DNA from: Alkalihalobacillus bogoriensis ATCC BAA-922
GTDB lineage: Bacteria; Bacillota; Bacilli; Bacillales; Bacillaceae_F
Direction of reading: 5' to 3'
NCBI RefSeq assembly: GCF_000621445.1
Contig: NZ_JHYI01000006.1
Span: 124,001-188,000 of the forward strand
Length of the DNA: 64,000 nt
Shown one piece after another: positions 7,927-16,325 of this stretch. Position 1 is the stretch's first letter. Every line of letters begins with the position of its first letter. Below the pieces are notes generated by a model that saw only the letters and a program-made list of their open reading frames with translations, was not told the origin of the DNA and ran no database searches. Both the position numbers and the translations under genes were made by a program.

Positions 7927-9645
7927 TTACCGTTTTGTTTTGTTCTGTAAAAAGGTAACGAGTTGCTGCAGTGACCATGTATTCACGATATCATCTTTAG
8001 TTAATAACGCTTTTTTTGCGACACCAACACCAATATGCATATCATTTAGCGTGTCAAGATGGTGTGCATCTGTATTTATTGCAATCTTTACATTTTCTTT
8101 TTGGGCTTTTATTAGCCATTCTGTTGATAAGTCTAAACGGTATGGACTTGCGTTTAGCTCTAATATCGTATCCGTTTCTTTCGCTAGTTCAATTAGCATC
8201 TGTAAATCAACATCGTAGCCTTTTCTCTTTCCAATAATTCGACCTGTTGGATGGGCAATCATATCAACATGGTTATTGTGGACCGCTTCGGTCAAACGTT
8301 TCATAATCGTGTCTCTATCTTGTGAAAACGAAGAGTGAATGGAGGCAATTACAAAATCAATGGATTCAAGAAGCTCATCATTAAAGTCCAATGTCGCATC
8401 AGGCAAGATATCCATTTCTATTCCCGTAAAGATTTTAAAATCAGGAAACGCTTCATTCAACTTTGAAATTTCTTCCATTTGTTTTTTCAAACGATCTTCC
8501 GTTAGCCCATTTGCGACTTTTAGAAACTTTGAATGATCTGTAATTGCTATATAGGAATAGCCTCGTTTCATTGCGGCCATCGCCATTTCCTCAATGGAAT
8601 AAGCACCGTCACTCCAAGTTGTATGCATATGTAAATCGCCTTTTATATCTTTTAATTCAACTAATGAATGGTCTTTTTGAAATAAGTCAATTTCTCCTTG
8701 TGCTTCTCTTGCTTCAGGTGGAATATAGTGTAATCCAAAATGCTGAAAGAAACTTTCTTCTGATTCAAACGTTTTGACATCCCCTGTTTCTAGATGTTCG
8801 ACACCATATTCACTTATTTTCTCACCACGTTCTTTCGCCAATTGCCTCATTGACACATTATGGTCTTTTGAGCCGGTAAAATGATGTAATGTTGTTGCGA
8901 ATTGTTCCTTTGTCACTAATCTAAAGTCTACAGATACCGGATACTCATATTCAAGTTCAACCGAAACTTTTGTTTTCCCATTGGCAATAATATTACTGAC
9001 ATTCTTTAACTGAATGAGCTTTTCACGGACTAAATCAATTTGTTCAGTCGCAATAATAAAGTCCAAGTCTTTGACCGTTTCACTCATTCGCCGTAAACTA
9101 CCTGCTCTTGAGTATGATTTAATTTCTCGAATTTCTTCTAACTGTCGATCAACTTCATCAGCTATTGGCAACACAAACCAAATCGGAAAACGATCTGGAC
9201 GCTTTTCCACTTCTTCAATAGCAGTCAAAATCTTTTCTTCTGTTTTCTTTCCAAAGCCCGGCAAACCTTGGACTTTTTTATCTTCACAAGCGGCTTTTAA
9301 ACTAGCTAAATCAACAACTTGTAACTCTTGATATAGCTTCCCGATTTTTTTTCCACCGAGACCTGGCAGCTTCAACAACACAATTAGCCCTTCTGGAATT
9401 TCATTTGCTAATTCCTTTAATAAGCTTGATTGTCCTGTTTGCTTTAGTTCTAAGATGACTTCAGCTGTTCCTTTGCCAATTCCTTTTAATGATGCGGGAT
9501 CATCAAGCTCTTCTAAGGTTCTTTCATCAGTTTCAAGTGCTTGTGCTGCTTTTCGATACGCCGATACTTTAAATGTATTTTCGCCTTTAATTTCCATATA
9601 TATAGCAATCGTTTCCAATGTTTTAATGACATCTTTTTTGTTCAT
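7927..9645 (-). CDS. polX: DNA polymerase/3'-5' exonuclease PolX
   Basis: Family X DNA polymerase used in base-excision and gap-filling repair, 572 residues. Order: helix-hairpin-helix region (LKGIGKGTAEVI ~residue 55, KLPGLGGKKIGKLY ~95), the nucleotidyltransferase palm with GSLRRMSETVKDLDFIIAT (~185-200, the DxD metal ligands), and a C-terminal PHP domain with HMHTTWSDG (~residue 340) and later His ligands (HPTGR, NTDAHH). Bacterial PolX proteins of this length carry the PHP nuclease; its key histidines are present. It precedes mutS2 by 21 bases and a terminator separates it from yshB, giving a polX-mutS2-yshE unit. Confidence 0.95.
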   Translation of the reverse strand: MNKKDVIKTLETIAIYMEIKGENTFKVSAYRKAAQALETDERTLEELDDPASLKGIGKGTAEVILELKQTGQSSLLKELANEIPEGLIVLLKLPGLGGKKIGKLYQELQVVDLASLKAACEDKKVQGLPGFGKKTEEKILTAIEEVEKRPDRFPIWFVLPIADEVDRQLEEIREIKSYSRAGSLRRMSETVKDLDFIIATEQIDLVREKLIQLKNVSNIIANGKTKVSVELEYEYPVSVDFRLVTKEQFATTLHHFTGSKDHNVSMRQLAKERGEKISEYGVEHLETGDVKTFESEESFFQHFGLHYIPPEAREAQGEIDLFQKDHSLVELKDIKGDLHMHTTWSDGAYSIEEMAMAAMKRGYSYIAITDHSKFLKVANGLTEDRLKKQMEEISKLNEAFPDFKIFTGIEMDILPDATLDFNDELLESIDFVIASIHSSFSQDRDTIMKRLTEAVHNNHVDMIAHPTGRIIGKRKGYDVDLQMLIELAKETDTILELNASPYRLDLSTEWLIKAQKENVKIAINTDAHHLDTLNDMHIGVGVAKKALLTKDDIVNTWSLQQLVTFLQNKTKR

Positions 9646-9723
9646 TATTACCCCACCTTTTTTTGCACTACTTCAATCATACCGATTATTGTGACTGAAA
9701 ATCAAATACAACCTGTGCATAGC

Positions 9724-9751
9724 AAAAAACTTCTCAGCAAGAGAAGTTTTC
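9724..9751 (-). terminator. terminator after yshB
   Basis: AAAACTTCTC and GAGAAGTTTT form a 10-bp stem with a five-base loop, followed on the minus strand by a T-run. It lies directly after the yshB stop and so ends the zapA-yshB transcript ahead of polX. Confidence 0.75.
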
Positions 9752-9752
9752 A

Positions 9753-10292
9753 TTATATTTGGTTATTTACCCAAATGTCTTTAATCCATTCTGATAAAAA
9801 TGGTGTATGATTTACGATGAATTGCGCAAGAGAGGATTGGTGTAGAAAACTTTGTACGATTTCAATTGGCAACAATGCAGCTACATTTAATACGACAAAC
9901 ATTATTAAATAAGCTTCCAAAAAGCCTAAAACTCCACCTAACCAGCCATTAACAGTTCGTAAAATTGGTAGGTGTGAAACAAAGTCTAACATTGATCCGA
10001 TAATTTGCATAATAATTTTCGTTCCAAAAAACAAAATGGCAAAAGCAATACCTGAATAATATACACTTTCAAAATTAAACATTTCAATAAACATTGAAAT
10101 TGGACTTTCTGAAGACAATTGTGGATAAGGAATCCAAAGTCGAATATACGTTGCTAACTCACGATGATACATATAGGCAACGATAAGAGAGATGATAAAT
10201 CCCGTTAAATGAATTAATTGAAGAATAAACCCTCTTCGTAACCCGATAAAAAAACTGCTTAAAAGTATAATAAATAAAATGATACTAACCAT
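9753..10292 (-). CDS. yshB: CvpA family membrane protein
   Basis: Protein of 179 residues with four hydrophobic helices (about 2-20, 25-45, 70-95 and 110-135) matching the CvpA/colicin V production family. Its precise role in Bacillus is not known; E. coli CvpA is needed for colicin V export and envelope stress tolerance. The start ATG overlaps the 3' end of zapA by eight bases, so the two are translationally coupled, as in B. subtilis. Confidence 0.87.
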   Translation of the reverse strand: MVSIILFIILLSSFFIGLRRGFILQLIHLTGFIISLIVAYMYHRELATYIRLWIPYPQLSSESPISMFIEMFNFESVYYSGIAFAILFFGTKIIMQIIGSMLDFVSHLPILRTVNGWLGGVLGFLEAYLIMFVVLNVAALLPIEIVQSFLHQSSLAQFIVNHTPFLSEWIKDIWVNNQI

Positions 10293-10551
10293 CGTTTTCC
10301 TCTTTCTCCCGATTCTCTAATTGCTGGAGCTTGTCTACTATTTTAATATACTCATCAACAACATTCACAGCAGTTAGAACGGCTAATCGTGTTGTATCTA
10401 AATATGGATTCATTTTTTTTATTTCTCTCATTTTATTATCGACAACGGCAGCGACATCTGCAACATGACTCGACTGCTCATAACTAACGACTGTATATTG
10501 TTGACCATATATCGTTACAGTTGTGCGCTTTTTTTCTTTTTCATCTTCCAC
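10285..10551 (-). CDS. zapA: cell division protein ZapA
   Basis: Small FtsZ-associated protein that bundles FtsZ protofilaments and promotes Z-ring assembly. 88 residues from a GTG seven bases after TTAGGAGG (MEDEKEKKRTTV); an upstream ATG lacks that spacing. The N-terminal TTVTIYGQQYTVVSYE strand-loop and the following helix DNKMREIKKMNP are typical, with a C-terminal coiled coil (VVDEYIKIVDKLQQLENREK). It overlaps yshB. In B. subtilis rnhC is the divergent neighbour on the other side; that gene is not present here. Confidence 0.92.
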   Translation of the reverse strand: MEDEKEKKRTTVTIYGQQYTVVSYEQSSHVADVAAVVDNKMREIKKMNPYLDTTRLAVLTAVNVVDEYIKIVDKLQQLENREKEENDG

Positions 10552-10820
10552 CAAAAAGCCTCCTAACATCCAAGGAAATCCTAAAGTATATCATACCATG
10601 AAGCGTTCTCTATGAAAATATTTCATAACGGATTTATTTTATCTTACTTGTTTTCCAAAATATATAAAAGACAATCTATTTACTATCATACTATATTTTT
10701 TCCTAAATACACCATTTTTTTATGTTAGATGACGAGAAGTTCTAATAAAAAATGAATGATTTACCGCTGTGAAAATCGTTATACAATCATCGAGATTGTT
10801 AGCCCAGACTCTTCATTTTT
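10552..10820. other. AT-rich intergenic DNA upstream of zapA, no gene seen
   Basis: No frame with a ribosome-binding site or recognisable protein. It must hold the zapA promoter; TATGATA about 40 bases before the zapA start is a possible -10, but I cannot place a good -35. RNase HIII (rnhC), expected between zapA and pheT in Bacillus, is not encoded here in any frame, intact or as a recognisable remnant. Confidence 0.6.
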
Positions 10821-11001
10821 GCGGTCAGAGCAGCCGTTATTTGTGAACATGATACGGATTTCCGTTTTTTAACGGCCACAGGAGCACTTATTCACGCAAA
10901 AGCATCTCTATTCCTAGCGATATATTATGATTAACTGCTCCTGTGTCCGCCAACGTTCCAAAACGCTAGCAATGTTCACAGATAACGGTTTTCATGGCCG
11001 C
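10821..11001. repeat. inverted pair of diverged ~70-bp repeats
   Basis: The segment at 10821-10890 and the reverse complement of 10931-11001 share blocks in the same order: GCGG(T/C)CA, CCGTTAT(T/C)TGTGAACAT, and CGG(C/A)CACAGGAGCA(C/G)TTA. Between them lie ~40 bases. The pair could fold into a long imperfect stem or represent two head-to-head insertions of one small mobile-type repeat. No transposase or clear target-site duplication is visible. Confidence 0.7.
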
Positions 11002-11026
11002 TTACTTCCCATAACTACCGAAATCG

Positions 11027-11140
11027 CTAACACGATAAACCCGACCAAAGTGTTGAATGATTCACTTGGGAATTTTCTTGCTTCACATCTAAAGGTATCT
11101 TTTCATAACACACTAAACAAACATAGCTGATAGAAGCCTT
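11027..11140 (-). pseudogene. second fragment of the SISYVCLVC small protein
   Basis: A 37-codon open frame starting KASISYVCLVCYEKIPLD directly after a stop, with no start codon or ribosome-binding site. Its first ~18 codons match the fragment at 4389-4472 at the protein level (SISYVCLVC, EK, IP); the rest has diverged. Together with the flanking DNA this is a decayed duplicate of the 4.4-kb locus. Confidence 0.4.
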
Positions 11141-11178
11141 CTATTGGACACTTCTCTCTAGGTGACCCATCTCATTTG

Positions 11179-11224
11179 TATGAAGGACACTTTCCATTCG
11201 TTTTCTCCTCGTTTTGTCCTTCAT
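11179..11224. repeat. single unit of the 52-bp hairpin repeat
   Basis: TATGAAGGACACTTTCC at the start and TTTTGTCCTTCAT at the end correspond to one unit of the tandem array at 4511-4788. It is also preceded by the same ~70-base flank (CACACTAAACAAACATAGCT and ATCTCATTTG) as the array. Confidence 0.8.
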
Positions 11225-11226
11225 TT

Positions 11227-11270
11227 CTTGAATAAGCTTTCAAAGGTTCACTGCTAGACCAAAACTTTTC
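11227..11270 (+). repeat. 3' fragment of the dispersed structured repeat (copy E)
   Basis: CTTGAATAAGCTTTCAAAGG followed by TTCACTGCTAGACCAAAACTTT matches the 3' end of the copies at 4068, 29523 and 59892. The 5' three quarters are missing and the fragment abuts the 52-bp hairpin unit. Confidence 0.75.
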
Positions 11271-11281
11271 TTATTGATTAA

Positions 11282-11323
11282 AACAAAAAGGATACACCAA
11301 AAGTTTCTTCTTTTGGCGTATCC
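11282..11323 (-). terminator. terminator after pheT
   Basis: GGATACGCCAAAAG and CTTTTGGTGTATCC pair in a 14-bp stem with one non-canonical position, followed on the minus strand by TTTTTGTTTT. It begins 16 bases past the pheT stop and ends the pheST transcript. Confidence 0.85.
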
Positions 11324-11338
11324 ACTATTTTCATTCAA

Positions 11339-13765
11339 TTAGGACCGTAATGTCGCACCAAGCTCTTGCTCAAGCGCGGTTAATACATTTTGGTGGACCG
11401 TAGTCACTTCCTCTTCTGTTAACGTCCGTTCTGGGTCTAAGTATGTTAATGAAAAGGCAAGTGATTTTTTCCCTTCTTCTAAATGCTCACCTTGATATAA
11501 ATCAAATAACCGGACATGGTCGAGTAGAGACGTTCCTGTTTTTTCAATTACTTGTCTTACTTTATCCGCTTCTAAGCTTTCGTCTACTACAAGGGCAATA
11601 TCTCTTGTCATAGATGGGTATCTAGGAATCGTCGTGTAGCGAAGCTCCTTTGTTTCATATGTTAGCAGAGCTTCTAAATGAAGTTGAAATACATAGGTCG
11701 GCGAGAGATCCAAACTTTTTTGCATTTGCGGATGTAGTTGACCAATGACCCCAACTGGCTTTTCATTTAAATAAACAAACGCAGTTCTTCCTGGATGCAA
11801 CCCAGCTTGCTCTCCTTTTGAAAACGAAATATAAGGGGCAATACCAAGTTCCTTACACAAGCCTTCAACAACCCCTTTTACAACAAAGAAATCAACAGCT
11901 TTTTTCTCACCTTGCCACGAATGATTATGCCATAAACCAGTAAAAGCAGCTGCAACCATTTCTTGCTCAACTGGCTGCTTTGTGACGACATTTTCGTCTG
12001 ACAAGAAAATGGAACCAACTTCATAAAGAAAGACATCTTCTACTTTACGATTTTTGTTATAAGTGATGACATCAAGCAAATGTGGAAGTAGTGTTGTTCT
12101 CATTGTACTTCTATCTTCACTCATTGGCATCGCCAATTGAACAGGTGTAACATCACTCATCTCTCCATCAAGACCTTTTGCTTTAGATGGACTTGTTAAC
12201 GAATACGTAATCGTTTGATTGAGCCCACATGACTCCAAAAACCGTCGGACGATCCGACGTTTCTTTTGATAATCAGAAAGTGTACCCGGTGTAGTTAGCC
12301 CCTTAGGTAACGTTGTCGGAATATAATCATAACCATAAATTCTAGCCACTTCTTCCATCAAATCTTCTTGAATGGAAATATCTTGTCTTCTCGTAGGTGC
12401 CGTAACAATGAATTGCTTGTCTTTTTGTGTATAAGAAAAGCGTAATCTTTCCAATATCGCGGCAACTTCTTCTGAAGTAATCGCCGTCCCTAACCGTTCA
12501 TTAATTTGGTCTACCGATATGTCAATTTCTGTTTCTTGAATTTGTAGATGATTGACTTCGACAATTCCATCCAAAACTTCTCCACCAGCAACTTGAACGA
12601 TTAATTCACATGCTCGCTCTGCTGCCTTCTCTACACGCTGTGGATCGACTCCTTTCTCATAACGAACACTTGCTTCACTTCGGATCCCTAAATCTTTTGA
12701 TCCTTTACGAACAGTCGTATTTTTAAAATAAGCCGCTTCTAGTAAAATTGTCGTTGTATCTGATTGAACTTCTGAAAACGCGCCTCCCATCACACCTGCT
12801 ACAGCAACAGGATCTTCTCCATTTGTAATGACAAGATGGTCCGGGGATAGTGTTCTTTGTTCATCATCTAATGTCACAATTTGCTCATTCTTATTGGCGC
12901 GTCGCACTAAAATTTCTTTTGAGCCTAGTCGGTCATAATCAAACGCGTGAAGAGGTTGGCCGTACTCAAGCAATACAAAGTTTGTAACATCAACAACATT
13001 GCTAATTGGACGTATCCCCGATGCGACTAAGCGATTTTGAAGCCATAACGGGGAAGGTCCAATTTTCACCCCTTTAATTATTTTAGCCCCATAATATGGA
13101 TTATCTTCTTTTGCCTCGACTTGCACTTTAATATAATCGGCTGCTTTTTCCGTGCTTGGTGTATATTGAGGATCTTTAAATGTCACATCACGATCCAATA
13201 ATGCCGCTACTTCATAAGCAACACCAATCATACTTAAACAATCCGCACGGTTTGGTGTTAAGTCTAGCTCTAGTACCTCATCATATAAATTCAACTGTGA
13301 CAGTGCATCTTCCCCTACCGTTACATCATTTGGAAAAACAAAGATCCCTTCTGAATATTCTTTTTGAACAAGCTTTCCCTCAATCCCAAGCTCTTGTAAT
13401 GAACAAATCATTCCTTGTGATACTTCACCGCGAAGTTTTGCTTTTTTAATTTTAAAATTGTCAGGTAAAACGGCTCCTACTTTAGCAACAGCCACTTTTT
13501 GTCCTGAACCGACATTTCGGGCACCACATACAATTTGTACATGCTCTTCTTCTCCAATGTCAACTTGACAAACATTTAATTTATCTGCGTTCGGATGCTG
13601 TTTACAGTCCAACACATGCCCAATTACCACACCTGAAATTCCTTTGTTTAATTTATGAATAATATCCACTTCTACTCCGCCACGCGTTAATCGTTCTGCG
13701 ATTTCTTGCGGTGTAATGTTTGTTAAGTCGATATACTCCTGTAACCATCGATAGGATACTAACAT
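11339..13765 (-). CDS. pheT: phenylalanine--tRNA ligase beta subunit
   Basis: Large subunit of the (alpha-beta)2 Phe-tRNA synthetase; holds the editing site that hydrolyses Tyr-tRNAPhe. 808 residues, the usual Bacillus length. Order: N-terminal tRNA-binding (EMAP-like) domain VVIGHVLDCKQHPNADKLNV (~residue 46), B3/4 editing domain around RPISNVVDVTNFVLLEYG (~250), B5 domain, catalytic-like core, and the C-terminal anticodon-binding fold (RYPSMTRDIALVVDE ~715). It starts 14 bases after pheS with AAAGGAGGAG, so it is co-transcribed and T-box controlled. Confidence 0.97.
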   Translation of the reverse strand: MLVSYRWLQEYIDLTNITPQEIAERLTRGGVEVDIIHKLNKGISGVVIGHVLDCKQHPNADKLNVCQVDIGEEEHVQIVCGARNVGSGQKVAVAKVGAVLPDNFKIKKAKLRGEVSQGMICSLQELGIEGKLVQKEYSEGIFVFPNDVTVGEDALSQLNLYDEVLELDLTPNRADCLSMIGVAYEVAALLDRDVTFKDPQYTPSTEKAADYIKVQVEAKEDNPYYGAKIIKGVKIGPSPLWLQNRLVASGIRPISNVVDVTNFVLLEYGQPLHAFDYDRLGSKEILVRRANKNEQIVTLDDEQRTLSPDHLVITNGEDPVAVAGVMGGAFSEVQSDTTTILLEAAYFKNTTVRKGSKDLGIRSEASVRYEKGVDPQRVEKAAERACELIVQVAGGEVLDGIVEVNHLQIQETEIDISVDQINERLGTAITSEEVAAILERLRFSYTQKDKQFIVTAPTRRQDISIQEDLMEEVARIYGYDYIPTTLPKGLTTPGTLSDYQKKRRIVRRFLESCGLNQTITYSLTSPSKAKGLDGEMSDVTPVQLAMPMSEDRSTMRTTLLPHLLDVITYNKNRKVEDVFLYEVGSIFLSDENVVTKQPVEQEMVAAAFTGLWHNHSWQGEKKAVDFFVVKGVVEGLCKELGIAPYISFSKGEQAGLHPGRTAFVYLNEKPVGVIGQLHPQMQKSLDLSPTYVFQLHLEALLTYETKELRYTTIPRYPSMTRDIALVVDESLEADKVRQVIEKTGTSLLDHVRLFDLYQGEHLEEGKKSLAFSLTYLDPERTLTEEEVTTVHQNVLTALEQELGATLRS

Positions 13766-13778
13766 CTTTTCTCCTCCT

Positions 13779-14813
13779 TTAACCTCTCGTAAATTGCGTC
13801 AAAAATCGCAAGTCATTTGTATAGAAATGGCGAATATCATCAATATCATGCTTTAACATCGCTAATCGTTCCACACCCATACCAAATGCAAAACCACTAT
13901 AACGTTTTGAATCAAAACCACCCATTTCAAGAACATTCGGATGGACCATTCCTGCACCTAGCACTTCAATCCAACCCGTATGTTTACAGACGCGACAGCC
14001 TTTTCCGTTACACATTCCACAAGAGACGTCCACTTCAACAGAAGGTTCTGTAAACGGGAAAAAGCTTGGACGCAATCGAATGTTTCTTTCTTCTCCAAAG
14101 AATTTTTTCGCAAATGTTTCAAGAACTCCTTTTAAGTCACTCATGCGGACATTTTCATCTATGTACAACCCTTCGATTTGCATAAATTGATGAGAATGCG
14201 TAGCATCATCATCATCTCGTCGAAATACTTTTCCTGGACAAATAATTTTGACCGGCCCTTTGCCTTTATATTTTTCCATTGTTCTTGCTTGCACTGGAGA
14301 TGTATGTGTACGAAGCAATAATTCATTTGTAATATAAAATGAATCTTGCATATCTCTAGCAGGATGATCTTTAGGTAAGTTTAACGCTTCGAAATTATAA
14401 TAATCCGTTTCTACTTCAGGACCTTCTGCAATTTCAAAACCTAATCCGATAAAGACATCTTCTACATGTTCCACAACGGCTGTTAACGGATGTCGTGTTC
14501 CAGCTTGTACAGGCCTTCCTGGTAATGTGACATCAATACTTTCTTCCGCTAATTTCTTTTCAATTTCAGCTTTTTGCAACTGCGCTTCTTTTTCTTCAAG
14601 CTTTTCCGTTATAGCAGCTCGAACATCATTAGCCATTTGTCCAATAAGTGGGCGCTCTTCAGCTGATAACTTTCCCATTCCCCGCAATACTTCTGTAATC
14701 GGTCCTTTTTTTCCTAAATAGGCTACACGGACTTCTTGTAGAGCTTTACTATCTGTAGCTTGTTCTACTTTTACAAGCGCCTCAACTTGTAATTGTTCTA
14801 ACCGTTCTTTCAT
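13779..14813 (-). CDS. pheS: phenylalanine--tRNA ligase alpha subunit
   Basis: Catalytic class II subunit of Phe-tRNA synthetase, 344 residues from ATG ([18 protein letters not shown]) seven bases after AAGGAGGA; longer in-frame starts run into the T-box terminator and are not used. An N-terminal coiled coil is followed by motif 2, [20 protein letters not shown] (~residue 195), the [16 protein letters not shown] cysteine cluster (~270), and motif 3 [11 protein letters not shown] (~315). Expression depends on the upstream T-box, which reads uncharged tRNAPhe. Confidence 0.97.
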   Translation of the reverse strand: MKERLEQLQVEALVKVEQATDSKALQEVRVAYLGKKGPITEVLRGMGKLSAEERPLIGQMANDVRAAITEKLEEKEAQLQKAEIEKKLAEESIDVTLPGRPVQAGTRHPLTAVVEHVEDVFIGLGFEIAEGPEVETDYYNFEALNLPKDHPARDMQDSFYITNELLLRTHTSPVQARTMEKYKGKGPVKIICPGKVFRRDDDDATHSHQFMQIEGLYIDENVRMSDLKGVLETFAKKFFGEERNIRLRPSFFPFTEPSVEVDVSCGMCNGKGCRVCKHTGWIEVLGAGMVHPNVLEMGGFDSKRYSGFAFGMGVERLAMLKHDIDDIRHFYTNDLRFLTQFTRG

Positions 14814-14842
14814 TTGTTCTTCCTCCTTTAACTGTTTTCCAC

Positions 14843-14881
14843 AAAAAAGAGCCATCGTCCAATAGTAAGGGACGATGGCTC
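14843..14881 (-). terminator. regulated terminator of the pheST T-box
   Basis: GAGCCATCGTCC and GGACGATGGCTC form a 12-bp stem with a short loop followed by TTTTTT on the minus strand. It shares the GGTACCACGAG edge with the competing antiterminator. Confidence 0.9.
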
Positions 14882-15066
14882 GTGGTACCACCCTTATTAA
14901 CGACAACGAATGTCGTTCACTTCATTGGATAACGGCTGTGCCGGTGTATCTATCGTAAGATGATAACAAGCTCCAGAGTGAATTCGACTATCTCTTTCCA
15001 TAGAAATGCTTTCAGTCTAAGGCATTTCATCCCTGAATGGCGAACATAGTGTACTACTCTCTTTCC
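14843..15066 (-). promoter_or_regulatory. T-box riboswitch leader of pheST (tRNA-Phe)
   Basis: The conserved T-box AAGGGTGGTACCACG lies at 14881-14896 (minus strand). Its UGGU side pairs with the free acceptor end of uncharged tRNA to form the antiterminator. It is followed by a terminator with GAGCCATCGTCC arms and a T-run (14843-14881). A TTC (Phe) triplet at 14980-14982 sits just before the closing strand of the large stem I, where the specifier codon is expected. Confidence 0.93.
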
Positions 15067-15095
15067 ACGCTTTTTAGCGGATATTCATTTCTTTT

Positions 15096-15124
15096 ATTAT
15101 AATGAATTCATATTTTTGATGCAA
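15096..15124 (-). promoter_or_regulatory. sigma-A promoter of pheST
   Basis: On the minus strand TTGCAT (15119-15124), a 17-base spacer and a perfect TATAAT (15096-15101). Transcription would start a few bases before the T-box stem I. Confidence 0.85.
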
Positions 15125-15141
15125 CACGTCGATTCATAATA

Positions 15142-15897
15142 TTAATTTTTTCGTAAGTGATACAATAAAACGCCCGTTGCAACACTTACATTTAATGATT
15201 CAGCTCGTCCAAAAATCGGGATATATAAGTTTTGATCGGTTTGCTCTAACACCTTTTTACTGACGCCTTCTCCTTCATTTCCGACAATTAACGCAAACTC
15301 ATCAACAGGTGGAATTTCGGAGTAAACAGAAGCATGTTCTAATGCTGTTCCATACACAGGAATCCCTTCTTGTTTACATGTTAAAACTGTTTCATAAAGG
15401 TCTTGTTTATAAATCGGAACATGAAAAAGAGACCCTTGCGTTGCACGAATGACTTTACTATTGTACATATCAGCCGTTCCTTCTCCTAAAATGACCGCCG
15501 TTACACCGACAGCATCGGCTGTACGGATTAATGTCCCTACGTTACCTGGGTCTTGAACACCATCAATTAGGAGAAACATTCCTCGAGTAAACTTCTTCTT
15601 GTTATCTATTTGTTTACAAATAGCAGCAATTCCTTGAGGTGTCTCTGTTTCTGACAACTCTTTCATCACTTGACTTGTCACATACGTCATAGAAAGATTA
15701 TCAATATCCCATTCACTTGGAAAGGAAAATGTCTCTTCAACGACTAATTCTTCAATTTCTATCGTTGAGCGAAGCGCTTCTTCGACTAAATGAACGCCTT
15801 CGATGAAAAATTGTCCACTTTGGGTTCGTCCTTTTTTTGTGTGCAGTTTTTTCCAGTTTTTAATTTTTGTATTTTTAACAGATTCAATTCGATTCAT
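15142..15897 (-). CDS. rlmP: 23S rRNA 2'-O-methyltransferase (TrmH/SpoU family), RlmP/YsgA
   Basis: SPOUT-class methyltransferase of 251 residues. B. subtilis YsgA, at the same position upstream of pheS, has been reported as RlmP, which makes Gm2553 in the 23S rRNA A-loop; assignment here is by synteny and family. An N-terminal L30e-like substrate-binding domain (VKNTKIKNWKKLHTKKGR) is followed by the knotted SPOUT domain: LLIDGVQDPGNVGTLIRTAD (motif 1, ~residue 125), ALIVGNEGEGVSKKVLE (motif 2, ~205) and IPIFGRAESLNVSVATGVLL (motif 3, ~230). All catalytic Arg, Glu and Asn positions are present. Start ATG follows AAGGAG. Confidence 0.9.
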   Translation of the reverse strand: MNRIESVKNTKIKNWKKLHTKKGRTQSGQFFIEGVHLVEEALRSTIEIEELVVEETFSFPSEWDIDNLSMTYVTSQVMKELSETETPQGIAAICKQIDNKKKFTRGMFLLIDGVQDPGNVGTLIRTADAVGVTAVILGEGTADMYNSKVIRATQGSLFHVPIYKQDLYETVLTCKQEGIPVYGTALEHASVYSEIPPVDEFALIVGNEGEGVSKKVLEQTDQNLYIPIFGRAESLNVSVATGVLLYHLRKN

Positions 15898-15944
15898 AAG
15901 AACTCCTTTTTCTTTGCTTTTCTAAAATTATACCCACAAACTGG

Positions 15945-15975
15945 TACATAATCCAATTCCAATCCTCACATACTA
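15945..15975 (+). promoter_or_regulatory. sigma-G-type promoter of sspI
   Basis: TACATA (15945-15950), an 18-base spacer, then CATACTA (15969-15975). The -10 is a full match to the forespore sigma-G consensus CATNHTA and the -35 is one base off TGCATA. It lies ~43 bases before the sspI ATG; sspI is forespore-expressed in B. subtilis. Confidence 0.75.
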
Positions 15976-16017
15976 CAATTAGGTTCGCCATGTAAATGAC
16001 AAGGAGGAAATAATACA

Positions 16018-16227
16018 ATGAGTTTTAATTTACGTAGTGCCATTTTAGCAAATGTAAGTGGAAATAGTGAAAGTGAGATTGAAGCAACTATTACTGAGGC
16101 GATTCAAAGTGGAGAAGAAAAAATGCTTCCTGGTTTAGGAGTTTTGTTTGAAGTGTATTGGAGCAATGCATCGACAGACCAAAAAAATGAAGTCATCTCC
16201 CAAATTACATCAGGCTTACAGCGGTAA
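16018..16227 (+). CDS. sspI: small acid-soluble spore protein I
   Basis: Minor SASP of the spore core, 69 residues, deposited in the forespore. The sequence [35 protein letters not shown] and the closing ITSGLQR match the SspI (YsfA) family along the full length. An AAGGAGGAAA ribosome-binding site lies seven bases upstream, and a sigma-G-type promoter precedes it. It is single-gene and ends in a strong hairpin, and it is the clearest proof that this organism forms endospores. Confidence 0.96.
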   Translation: MSFNLRSAILANVSGNSESEIEATITEAIQSGEEKMLPGLGVLFEVYWSNASTDQKNEVISQITSGLQR

Positions 16228-16243
16228 TATCGTACTCTCTAAT

Positions 16244-16295
16244 TAAAAAGTGCTCTATCGGCCAACATGTTGTTGACCCGATAGAGCACTTTTTG
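16244..16295. terminator. bidirectional terminator between sspI and M42 peptidase
   Basis: AAAAAGTGCTCTATCGG and CCGATAGAGCACTTTTT form a perfect 17-bp stem around a short GTTG-containing loop. It serves the convergent sspI (plus) and peptidase (minus) genes. Confidence 0.92.
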
Positions 16296-16322
16296 AAAAG
16301 AAAAGGCGCTCCGCGTTTTTCT
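16293..16322 (-). repeat. 5' fragment of the dispersed structured repeat, inverted (copy F)
   Basis: TTTTGAAAAGAAAAGGCGCT followed by CCGCGTTTTT is the reverse complement of the repeat's first ~28 bases (AAAAACGCGGAGCGTCTTTTC) with one change. Only this end is present; it abuts the sspI terminator. Short enough that chance similarity cannot be fully excluded. Confidence 0.5.
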
Positions 16323-16325
16323 TAA

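Noticed and set aside
10821-11001. Insertion sequence termini
   Set aside because: No transposase frame and no visible target duplication; kept only as a repeat pair.
10927-11130. 67-codon plus-strand open frame in the zapA-pheT gap
   Set aside because: Crosses the right arm of the inverted repeat and the decayed cysteine-motif fragment; no ribosome-binding site.
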